Source of the DNA: JBLMZW01 sp050259035
GTDB taxonomy: Bacteria > Bacillota > Syntrophomonadia > Syntrophomonadales > DTU052
Direction: 5' to 3'
Length of the DNA stretch: 19,228 bases
Assembly: GCA_050259035.1 (NCBI GenBank)
Contig: JBLMZW010000236.1
Span: 1 to 19,228, forward strand
Of this stretch, positions 13,257 to 19,228 are shown in pieces. A program made the position numbers and the translations under genes. Positions within the stretch are counted from its first letter, which is position 1. Every line of letters begins with the position of its first letter. The notes under the pieces were generated by a model. That model was not told where the DNA came from. It worked only from the letters and a program-made list of their open reading frames with translations, and did not search any database.

Positions 13257-14843
13257 TTATTTTTCCAGACACTGCTTGGCGTTGTTAATAGCCTTGATCA
13301 GTTGGTCATACTCTCCTGCTTCCCACTTGCTCTGGAAGAAACGATTTATGTCAGCCCGGAATTGGTAATAAGCTTGCTCGGCTTGCAGCGCAGCATCGGG
13401 CTGTACAACAACCGGTTTCGCAACCGGTTCAGGTTTAGTTTCCACTGGTTGTCCAATTTCGACTTGATCCTGCCATCCGGGTATATAGGTCTTTACTTGA
13501 AATTCTTTTTCAATAAGCTGACTGAGAGTCTCCTGGGCCTGTCCTTCACCATGAACCAAAAAAATTTCTTTGGGAACAGATTTGAAACCCTTAAGCCATT
13601 TCATTATTCCAGCCTGGTCGGCATGAGCAGAATAACTCTCAAGCTGACGGATATCCGCTTTAACAGCAATATCTTCTCCGTGTATGCGGACCAGTTTTTC
13701 TCCTTCTAATAAGCGTCTCCCCAGGGTACCTACCGCCTGATAGCCGACAAACAAAATCGTTGATTCCGGCCTCCACAAATTGTGCTTAAGATGATGTTTT
13801 ATTCGACCGGCATCACACATGCCACTGGCGGATATAATAATGGCTCCCATGACTTCATTAAGGCCGCTGGACTCTTCCTTCGACCGGGCAAACTTCAACT
13901 GTGGCAATGAAAAAGGATCCATTCCTTCCTGTAATAACGCAAGGGTCTCTTCATCATAACATTCCCTGCTCTGCTGGAATATTTCCGTAGCCGCAATGGC
14001 CAGGGGGCTGTCGATAAAAACAGGCATTCCAGCAGGTAATTTTCCTTGCTGATTCAGAATATTCAAATCGTAGATCAAGTCCTGGGTCCGCTCGACTGCG
14101 AACGCAGGAATTACCAGGTTTCCTCCCTTTTGCCTGGTGAACTCGATTGCCTCTAACAGTTGGTCTATTCTATTCCCATTTGACCTATGCAACCGATCTC
14201 CATAAGTGGATTCTATAAACAACACATCGGCGGTATCTAAGAAGGTGGGATCCTTTATTATTCTTTGACTGTAGTTGCCGAGGTCTCCACTAAATATTAA
14301 TTTGTGGTTTTCATTCTTCTCAGCAACCCACATTTCTATCATGGCAGAACCTAATATATGCCCGGCATCGCGAAATTGTAGTCTTATATCCTTCGCTGGA
14401 CTAAACATCTCATCATAGTGCAGTGGTTTAAATTGCTGAAGGCACTTTTGGGCATCCTCAACGGTATAAATAGGCTGCATGGTTTGTTTGCCCGAGCGAA
14501 GGGCCTTGCGATTTTTTCTTTCAACTTCAGACTCCTGTATATGGGCTGAATCGGGCAGCAAAATACTCGCCAAATCTGCGGTGGCGTAGGTGCAATAAAT
14601 TGGTCCAGTAAAACCATTTAGGCATAGTTTAGGAATTAGACCAATATGGTCAATGTGGGCATGGGTTAACAGCATAAAATCCAGAGAAGCGGGGTCGATC
14701 AAAAAAGCCTGATAATTTCTTTCTCTAATTTCCGCGAGACCCTGAAAGAGTCCGCAATCGACGGCAAAACGGCTTTGATCAGTTTCGAGTACAAAAAACG
14801 AACCGGTAACGGTTCGAGCTGCTCCCAAAAATGTGAGCTTCAT
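13257..14843 (-). CDS. MBL/beta-CASP RNase-like protein (COG1236, YSH1 family)
   Basis: A 528-aa protein of the metallo-beta-lactamase plus beta-CASP type, related to CPSF73/YSH1 and to bacterial RNA exo/endonucleases. Zinc motifs are HAHIDH (61-66), GHILGSA (161-167) and SGDLG (185-189). The beta-CASP insertion starts near ESTYGDR (211-217); later signatures are ISASGMCDAGR (337-347), SYSAHADQ (403-410) and LVHGE (429-433), the RMMBL region. A Pro/Val-rich linker (~466-485) leads to a ~45-residue helical tail that many bacterial relatives lack. It probably processes or degrades RNA in the cytosol. ATG 14841-14843 has GGGAGGA upstream. It is 35 nt downstream of the 158-aa gene and ends at a strong terminator. 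Confidence 0.92.
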   Translation of the reverse strand: MKLTFLGAARTVTGSFFVLETDQSRFAVDCGLFQGLAEIRERNYQAFLIDPASLDFMLLTHAHIDHIGLIPKLCLNGFTGPIYCTYATADLASILLPDSAHIQESEVERKNRKALRSGKQTMQPIYTVEDAQKCLQQFKPLHYDEMFSPAKDIRLQFRDAGHILGSAMIEMWVAEKNENHKLIFSGDLGNYSQRIIKDPTFLDTADVLFIESTYGDRLHRSNGNRIDQLLEAIEFTRQKGGNLVIPAFAVERTQDLIYDLNILNQQGKLPAGMPVFIDSPLAIAATEIFQQSRECYDEETLALLQEGMDPFSLPQLKFARSKEESSGLNEVMGAIIISASGMCDAGRIKHHLKHNLWRPESTILFVGYQAVGTLGRRLLEGEKLVRIHGEDIAVKADIRQLESYSAHADQAGIMKWLKGFKSVPKEIFLVHGEGQAQETLSQLIEKEFQVKTYIPGWQDQVEIGQPVETKPEPVAKPVVVQPDAALQAEQAYYQFRADINRFFQSKWEAGEYDQLIKAINNAKQCLEK

Positions 14844-14878
14844 ATCCTATTCCTCCCCAACAACAATGCTTTTTTAGA

Positions 14879-15355
14879 TTATACCGCAACTATTTTCCTT
14901 TTGTCTTCCTTCTTAGCTAGTCGCCCATAATCTTGCAGCATATTCTCAAGTTCCTGTTTCATCAATTCCTTATTACCGGTGTTGGCTGCCTCAAGTACAC
15001 TGTCAAATCCGATACTGCCCCAGTCCCTTAAAATGTCTTCAACCATAAGTTCCCCAAGAACTTCTGAGTATCTACAGTAGGTTCGCTCCAAAGATTGATA
15101 GAACACGAACTTTAGCTGTCTCACCTTCGCTACTATGTCTTCAATACTTGTGTCTTCCCTTTCACACATCCACACTGCCTGCAGAAAGCCGTTATGCAAC
15201 AGGGAATTGTTCAATACCTGAGAACATAGTTCCTTTTTATACTGCTTCAACAATACAAATCTCAAGTAATCATCAATCTCTCTTTTACCTTCCGGGGTCA
15301 ACTGGCTAAAACGCGATATCAACTGTATTTCCTGGCTTGTCATGTTCGGAATCAT
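14879..15355 (-). CDS. Hypothetical 158-aa helical protein
   Basis: I do not recognise this family. It is soluble and almost wholly helical, with no membrane segment. The early stretch LTPEGKREIDDYLRFVLLKQYKKEL resembles the C-terminal helix of many small Xre-type regulators and antitoxin-like proteins, but no helix-turn-helix domain is seen. The middle is rich in aromatic and charged residues, and the C-terminus is basic (KKEDKRKIVAV). ATG 15353-15355 is preceded by a G-run (GGGGGGG) rather than a normal ribosome binding site; a second ATG four codons on is possible. An mRNA hairpin abuts the G-run. It is in line with the beta-CASP gene after 35 nt, so the two may share a transcript and RNA-related function. 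Confidence 0.7.
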   Translation of the reverse strand: MIPNMTSQEIQLISRFSQLTPEGKREIDDYLRFVLLKQYKKELCSQVLNNSLLHNGFLQAVWMCEREDTSIEDIVAKVRQLKFVFYQSLERTYCRYSEVLGELMVEDILRDWGSIGFDSVLEAANTGNKELMKQELENMLQDYGRLAKKEDKRKIVAV

Positions 15356-15365
15356 TGATACCCCC

Positions 15366-15392
15366 CCTGTGAATAAAATCGGTTTTCACAGG
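15366..15392 (-). promoter_or_regulatory. Hairpin at the translation start of the 158-aa gene
   Basis: CCTGTGAA (15366-15373) pairs with TTCACAGG (15385-15392), an 8-bp perfect stem with an 11-nt loop. In the minus-strand mRNA it ends directly against the G-run that serves as ribosome binding site, about 10 nt before the ATG. It could modulate ribosome access or act as an operator; evidence is positional only. Confidence 0.45.
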
Positions 15393-15515
15393 CAAGTATT
15401 CGCGCTTGTTTTACGCATATCCTTTTTTAATTTATCTTAATTTTCTTGCTATTTATTTATGTTTTCGACGATATTCTCTTTTTTGCTTACAATCAGATTC
15501 CATAGCCGATGATAA

Positions 15516-16691
15516 TTACCTATCCCGGTACTTTGCAACAAAACGGCCGATTCTAGACAACGCTTCTTCAATATTATCAGCGCTGGCCGCATAACAGCAA
15601 CGAACAAAACCCTCACCGGATGAACCGAAGGCATTACCGGGAACTACGGCTACTTTTTCTTCAAATAACAGTTTTTCAGAAAACTCTTCCGAGGTCATTC
15701 CCGTGACAGAAATTGACGGAAAAACATAAAAGGCTCCCCGGGGTTCAAAACAATCCAGACCAATATCTTTTAATCCTTTAAGTATCAATCTGCGGCGGTA
15801 GTCATAATTTTCTACCATTCTTCGCATTTCCGGTTCGCCATGGCGCAAAGCCTCAATGGCAGCCATCTGTCCTATGATGGAGGCACATAGCATGGTATAC
15901 TGGTGGATTTTATTCATGGCTTCAATGACACTTCTATTGCCGCAGGCATATCCTATCCGCCAGCCGGTCATGGCATAGGCTTTGGAAAAACCGTTTAATA
16001 CCAATGTTCTTTCATACATACCAGGTAAGGTGGCTATGGAAACATGGGTGCTGTCGTATGTCAACTCGCCATAAATCTCATCTGAAATGACATATAAGTC
16101 GTTCTTAATAATTATATCAACCAGTGCTTCCAAATCCTGTTTCTTCATTATTCCGCCAGTTGGGTTGTTAGGATAAGGCAATATTAGTATCTTTGATTTT
16201 TCCGTTAAGCCTTTCAATAAGTCATCTGGGGTAAGCCGAAACTCGTTTTCGGCTGTGGTTTGAAGTTGTACTGGCCGTCCTCCACTCATAATGGTGCAAG
16301 GAACATAAGACACATAACTGGGCTCAGGAATAAGAACTTCATCCCCGGGCATGACTAATGCCCGTATTGCCAGATCTGCAGCTTCACTAACTCCGACTGT
16401 TACTAATATTTCTTTATCACTGTCGTAGTTCAATCCCTGCCAGTTTTTCTGATATTTCGCTATCTCTTCACGTAATTCAGGCAACCCCTGATTAGATGTA
16501 TACATGGTATAACCCCGTTCCAGGGAATCCAAACAAGCCTCTCGTATGTGCCAGGGGGTTACAAAATCAGGTTCACCTACACCAAGAGAAATAACGTCAT
16601 GCATTTTTGATACTATATCAAAGAATTTACGTATACCCGATGGCGGTAAATCAATCACCACCGGTGATACGAACCTGCTGCAGTCTATCAT
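15516..16691 (-). CDS. alaT: Class I/II aminotransferase, probable alanine transaminase (AlaT-like)
   Basis: A 391-aa fold-type I PLP enzyme of the AspC/AlaT/PatA group. Features are SLGVGEPDF (35-43), YTSNQGLPELR (64-74), PYPNNPTGG (172-180), SDEIY (203-207), the PLP lysine K237 in NGFSKAYAMTGWRIGY and Arg364 near the C-terminus. The substrate cannot be read from the sequence alone. Context suggests alanine: it overlaps an Lrp-type regulator by 4 nt (ATGA), the arrangement of B. subtilis alaR (yugG) and alaT (yugH) in one operon, and the operon leader is a T-box whose specifier I read as Ala. It would interconvert pyruvate plus glutamate with alanine plus 2-oxoglutarate. Other transamination roles (aspartate, aromatic) remain possible. 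Confidence 0.85.
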   Translation of the reverse strand: MIDCSRFVSPVVIDLPPSGIRKFFDIVSKMHDVISLGVGEPDFVTPWHIREACLDSLERGYTMYTSNQGLPELREEIAKYQKNWQGLNYDSDKEILVTVGVSEAADLAIRALVMPGDEVLIPEPSYVSYVPCTIMSGGRPVQLQTTAENEFRLTPDDLLKGLTEKSKILILPYPNNPTGGIMKKQDLEALVDIIIKNDLYVISDEIYGELTYDSTHVSIATLPGMYERTLVLNGFSKAYAMTGWRIGYACGNRSVIEAMNKIHQYTMLCASIIGQMAAIEALRHGEPEMRRMVENYDYRRRLILKGLKDIGLDCFEPRGAFYVFPSISVTGMTSEEFSEKLLFEEKVAVVPGNAFGSSGEGFVRCCYAASADNIEEALSRIGRFVAKYRDR

Positions 16692-17176
16692 GGGCTAACC
16701 ACCAACCTTCTGTCATCTTCTTTGTCATCAAATATAAAATTATCCTGCTTATAACGTTTTAGAATGAAATGGGTAGTCGTGCTCTGAACTTGAGCCAGAC
16801 TTGATAATTTTCGTGATACGAACTTTGCTACTTCTTTAAGATCTTTTCCCTGAACTACAACCGAAAGGTCATAGGTGCCACTCATCAGATAGACACACCT
16901 GACTTCGGGGAAACGATAAATCCTTTCAGCAATGGAATCGAAACCAACTTCGCGTTCGGGTGCGACCTTAACATCTATCATGGCCGTTACCCCTTCATCG
17001 CCCATTTTGTCCCAATTAATTACCGCGTGGTACCCCAGAATAACCTTTTCCTTTTCCAACCTGTTAAGGGTTGCTTGAATATCCTCCTCGTTTACTCCAA
17101 CCATTGCGGCCATCTGCTGAGCTGAATGGCGGGCATTCTGTTCCAGTAGTTGTAACACCTTTTCATCTAGACTCAT
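16688..17176 (-). CDS. alaR: Lrp/AsnC-family transcriptional regulator (AlaR-like)
   Basis: A 162-aa Lrp/AsnC protein. The N-terminal helix-turn-helix (LDEKVLQLLEQNARHSAQQMAAMVG, then DIQATLNRLEKEKVILGY) covers residues ~3-49, and the RAM ligand-binding/oligomerisation domain covers ~60-145. It is expected to bind DNA as a multimer and respond to an amino acid. ATG 17174-17176 follows a near-perfect AAAGGAGGT. It is the first gene after the T-box leader and overlaps the aminotransferase, matching B. subtilis AlaR/AlaT. Inverted repeats around the operon promoter are plausible autoregulatory sites. The gene symbol is by analogy. Confidence 0.9.
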   Translation of the reverse strand: MSLDEKVLQLLEQNARHSAQQMAAMVGVNEEDIQATLNRLEKEKVILGYHAVINWDKMGDEGVTAMIDVKVAPEREVGFDSIAERIYRFPEVRCVYLMSGTYDLSVVVQGKDLKEVAKFVSRKLSSLAQVQSTTTHFILKRYKQDNFIFDDKEDDRRLVVSP

Positions 17177-17235
17177 ACTAGACCTCCTTTGTAATATTTT
17201 ATTTACTTTGCCAAAAACGGTTTGCTATTAAGCAT

Positions 17236-17485
17236 AAAATAAAAAATTAAACCCCCATCCCTGGTTAGGGACGGGGGTCATATTCCCGCGGTACCACCCT
17301 AGTTGACTTTTGCGGTCCACTCTTTCCCCTTAACGGAGGGCTCCGTCCGGTTTACCCCTTAAGGTTCACCAGCACTCCCGGGTGGCCTTCACCTATGGCC
17401 TTCTACCGGCTTACACCAAATACCAGCTCTCTAAAATCCGGCCTACAGGCTACTTTCCCGTTCATTGTTTTCGTCTATGTACATT
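17236..17485 (-). ncRNA. T-box riboswitch leader, probable alanine specifier
   Basis: Read on the minus strand. Stem I has the AGTA loop-E half (in GGGAAAGTAGCCT) and AGAGAGC, and its 3' side runs AGGT-GAAGGCCA-CCC. The loop pattern GAAN-NNN-A gives specifier GCC at 17384-17386 (Ala); GGC (Gly) is the alternative phase. The T-box AGGGTGGTACCGCGGG is at 17285-17300. Its UGGU pairs with an ACCA tail, matching tRNA-Ala (discriminator A) and not the usual bacterial tRNA-Gly (U). A 12-bp terminator (17251-17278, one G-U pair, loop AACC) followed by a long U-rich run excludes the antiterminator, because AGGG and TCCCT can pair. Uncharged tRNA would switch on the downstream regulator and aminotransferase. 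Confidence 0.92.
17251..17278 (-). terminator. T-box-controlled intrinsic terminator
   Basis: On the minus strand, ACCCCCGTCCCT pairs with AGGGATGGGGGT around an AACC loop, followed by a U-rich tract down to about 17236. The 5' arm includes the TCCCT that would otherwise pair with the T-box AGGG to form the antiterminator. Confidence 0.92.
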
Positions 17486-17491
17486 GTTGTA

Positions 17492-17521
17492 ATTCTATCA
17501 CCAGAAGTCCGGTAGGGTCAA
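17492..17521 (-). promoter_or_regulatory. Promoter of the T-box/alaR/alaT operon
   Basis: On the minus strand TTGACC (17516-17521) and TAGAAT (17492-17497) are separated by 18 bp, each five of six consensus bases. Predicted transcription starts near 17485, directly before the T-box Stem I. Confidence 0.75.
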
Positions 17522-17529
17522 CCCCCTAC
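17512..17529. promoter_or_regulatory. Dyad overlapping the -35 of the alaR/alaT promoter
   Basis: GTAGGG (17512-17517) and CCCTAC (17524-17529) form an 18-bp dyad with a 6-bp spacer that covers the whole -35 hexamer. A second symmetric pair, CCGGTAG (17509-17515) and CTACCGG (17572-17578), brackets it about 63 bp apart. Lrp-type proteins bind multiple dyads near their own promoters, so AlaR autoregulation is a reasonable inference. The rest of the gene-free stretch up to the stop at 17639 shows no clear terminator. Confidence 0.45.
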
Positions 17530-17638
17530 ATTCAGTAGTTCGTTCTGCCTTGCCATTCCTGCTGTTGAATACTACCGGATCTGAATTTATTAATAAACTC
17601 TATTACTACCCATAATTGCGTAAATTAACGGTACGTAC

Positions 17639-19228
17639 TTATTCAGGCACGCCAACTGTAACCGCTCTAGATATTTGATTGTCTGCTTCATTGTCTTCTA
17701 TGTATAGTTGATCCGAATCGACCCAGCCAATCAGGTAGCCGGTCCCCTGGGTGTCCTTTGGCAATTTAACAGACAGTTTTAATACCTTTCCGCTTGCATC
17801 GATAGATATTTTTCTTTCCTTTAAACAAGTATCTCCAGCATCAAGCACGTTATCAGTTGACCAGAATAACCTGACCATTGTTTTCTTGGCAGTTACATCA
17901 GTACTATTGGTAAGATTCAAAGAGATTGTGGTCGATTTTCCGGCCGTAATTTGTTCCGGCGCTTCGATAGCCTGAACTGCCAACTCCGGTACATTGATTG
18001 AAATATTCAATCTGGCTTGATTGTTACTTTCGTTTGATTCAGTAACATCGTTATTCGTATCTGCAACTGCCAATAACGTATAAGTCCCCTTAGTCAATGT
18101 ATACGGTATTGACCACCTGACAGAGCATTTTTTGAATCTGCCCGCGCTTACGGAGGATACTTTCTTTTCTGCAAGCGTTGCTATTTCAGTGCCCTGATTA
18201 TTAAGAAGGCTGAATTTGGTTGTAGATCTAACTGCACGCCCTGTTCCAATATTGTTTATTAAAGCCGTTACTGTAATACGTGAACCTACACCGACATTGG
18301 TTACCATAGAACTATCAAATTCGCAAGTCAAATCTGAACCCTGAGTCGGGGTTTCTTTGCCAACCACAACCTCGCATGTGTCCGTTAAACTGCCGTCAAC
18401 ACTGATAGCCATTATATATGCCGTGCCCTTAGCTACAGGGGTTACAATACCATTGGTGACAGCGGCAACAGTGCTGTCACTCGAACCCCAGACTACTTCT
18501 TTGTTCGTAGCATCTGACGGGGAAATTGTAGCGACTAAGGTCTCCCTTTCTCCACCTACATTTAACTCCAGTTTATGCTTATTTAGGGTTATAGCTGTTA
18601 CCGGGACGTATTCTGCGCTGACGGTCAATATGCAGGTGTCGATAAACCCACCATCTTCTGCAGTTGCCGTTATAGTCGCAGTTCCCTCTGCTATCGCTGT
18701 TACAACTCCATTCTGGTCTACCGTTGCTACATTATTGGCATTACTGCTCCAGGATACATTCTTATTTGTGGCGTCGGTCGGTTTTATTGTGGCGGTTAGG
18801 GTTCGCTGATTCCCCGGAGCAATGGTCAAGGTTGCCGGTGAAACGGTTACTTCCGTTACCGGGACATTTTTGCTCACTGTTACGTAACAGTCTGCCGTAT
18901 ACCCGCCATCTTCCGTAATTACTGTTATGGTTGCGTTTCCCAAAGCTACTGCCGTTACTTTCCCGTTCTGATCTACCGTGGCAATACTTGGTCGGCTGCT
19001 GCTCCAACCCACATTCTTATTTGTGGCATTAGACGGTTCAACATTTGCCGTCAGAGTTCGGCTGCCCCCTGGTGCTAGGGTTATTATACTGGGGGTTATG
19101 GTTACACCTGTTACGTGAACATCACCAGATGTTACTGTTACAACACAGGTAGCTGTCTTAGCTCCATCTTCCGTAGTTACCGTAATAGTTGCAGTTCCTT
19201 CTGCCACCGCCGTTACTTTCCCATTTTG
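17639..19228 (-). CDS. Ig-like (Big_2) repeat and CARDB-domain surface protein, N-terminus missing
   Basis: The frame is open to the window edge, so this is the C-terminal ~529 residues of a larger protein. It starts in one incomplete Big_2 (bacterial Ig-like group 2) repeat, then has three full ones of ~85 residues. Each carries V..V.I.P....L..G...TL.A...P..ATNK.V.WSSS......V...G.VTA...G.A.I and ends in a strand with a conserved Cys (CVVTV, CYVTV, CILTV, CEVVV). Two CARDB-like domains follow, with the ESNESNN and EDNEADN tags. No sortase motif, membrane anchor or S-layer homology domain is seen at the C-terminus, so any anchor or enzymatic part must lie upstream. Such proteins are normally exported adhesins or wall proteins; the exact role is unknown. 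No clear terminator follows. Confidence 0.88.
   Translation of the reverse strand, partial: QNGKVTAVAEGTATITVTTEDGAKTATCVVTVTSGDVHVTGVTITPSIITLAPGGSRTLTANVEPSNATNKNVGWSSSRPSIATVDQNGKVTAVALGNATITVITEDGGYTADCYVTVSKNVPVTEVTVSPATLTIAPGNQRTLTATIKPTDATNKNVSWSSNANNVATVDQNGVVTAIAEGTATITATAEDGGFIDTCILTVSAEYVPVTAITLNKHKLELNVGGERETLVATISPSDATNKEVVWGSSDSTVAAVTNGIVTPVAKGTAYIMAISVDGSLTDTCEVVVGKETPTQGSDLTCEFDSSMVTNVGVGSRITVTALINNIGTGRAVRSTTKFSLLNNQGTEIATLAEKKVSSVSAGRFKKCSVRWSIPYTLTKGTYTLLAVADTNNDVTESNESNNQARLNISINVPELAVQAIEAPEQITAGKSTTISLNLTNSTDVTAKKTMVRLFWSTDNVLDAGDTCLKERKISIDASGKVLKLSVKLPKDTQGTGYLIGWVDSDQLYIEDNEADNQISRAVTVGVPE
18353..19120 (-). repeat. Three consecutive Big_2 repeats (~255-258 bp each)
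   Basis: Protein-level repeats run from 19120 to 18866, 18865 to 18608 and 18607 to 18353. The first two are much more alike (shared ATVDQNG, NATNKNV/DATNKNV and TEDGG/AEDGG) than the third, where the glycine turn and the central strand have diverged. This suggests recent duplication or homogenisation toward the N-terminal side. Confidence 0.8.

Noticed and set aside
13302..13709. 135-aa plus-strand open frame
   Set aside because: Lies wholly inside the beta-CASP gene on the opposite strand, with no recognisable domain.
18357..18809. 150-aa plus-strand open frame
   Set aside because: It is antisense to the Big_2 repeats; its repetitive Val/Ala/Ser composition mirrors the repeat DNA, and it has no ribosome binding site.

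Overview
The window looks like chromosomal DNA of an anaerobic, endospore-forming Firmicute (Clostridia). The flavour is that of the Syntrophomonas/Desulfotomaculum lineages. This rests on a YyaC-type sporulation protein, ferredoxin-linked indolepyruvate oxidoreductase (iorAB), a DnaD-domain replication protein, a T-box riboswitch, AGGAGG-type ribosome binding sites and moderate GC. The lineage is an inference; no rRNA or tRNA gene is present. Almost everything is on the minus strand; corA is the only well-supported plus-strand gene.

Layout from left to right. Bases 1-115 hold the start of a Lon-like ATP-dependent protease that runs off the edge. Next are a COG1237-type metallo-beta-lactamase-fold hydrolase and a class A penicillin-binding protein. 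A divergent promoter region follows, with corA preceded by a structured leader that may encode a short regulatory peptide. A bidirectional terminator separates corA from a tight minus-strand operon iorA-iorB-hisC-yyaC, whose genes overlap or nearly abut. Upstream of iorA lies a 0.6-kb gene-free region. It contains two tandem copies of a ~104-bp element with nested inverted repeats, the least explained DNA in the window. Then come speE (spermidine synthase) and a three-gene replication cassette read dnaD-like, dnaB-like helicase, 109-aa unknown protein. The cassette has a good sigma-A promoter and a pair of 9-bp direct repeats upstream.

The right part holds a beta-CASP RNase-like protein with a strong terminator and a 158-aa helical unknown protein upstream of it. 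Further right is an Lrp/AsnC regulator-aminotransferase pair resembling Bacillus alaR-alaT. This pair is preceded by a complete T-box leader with promoter, Stem I, antiterminator and terminator. I read its specifier as GCC (Ala) and its discriminator-pairing base as U, both consistent with alanyl-tRNA sensing. The window ends inside a large exported-type protein made of Big_2 Ig-like repeats followed by two CARDB-like domains.

Functional threads. iorAB and the adjacent HisC-type aminotransferase could work together in aromatic amino acid fermentation. The alanine T-box, AlaR-like and AlaT-like proteins form a coherent alanine homeostasis unit. The DnaD/DnaB-like/small-protein cassette looks like a self-contained helicase-loading module distinct from the housekeeping set. 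Most attractive for follow-up are the tandem structured repeat (8687-8890), the corA leader (3249-3346), the alanine T-box operon and the replication cassette.
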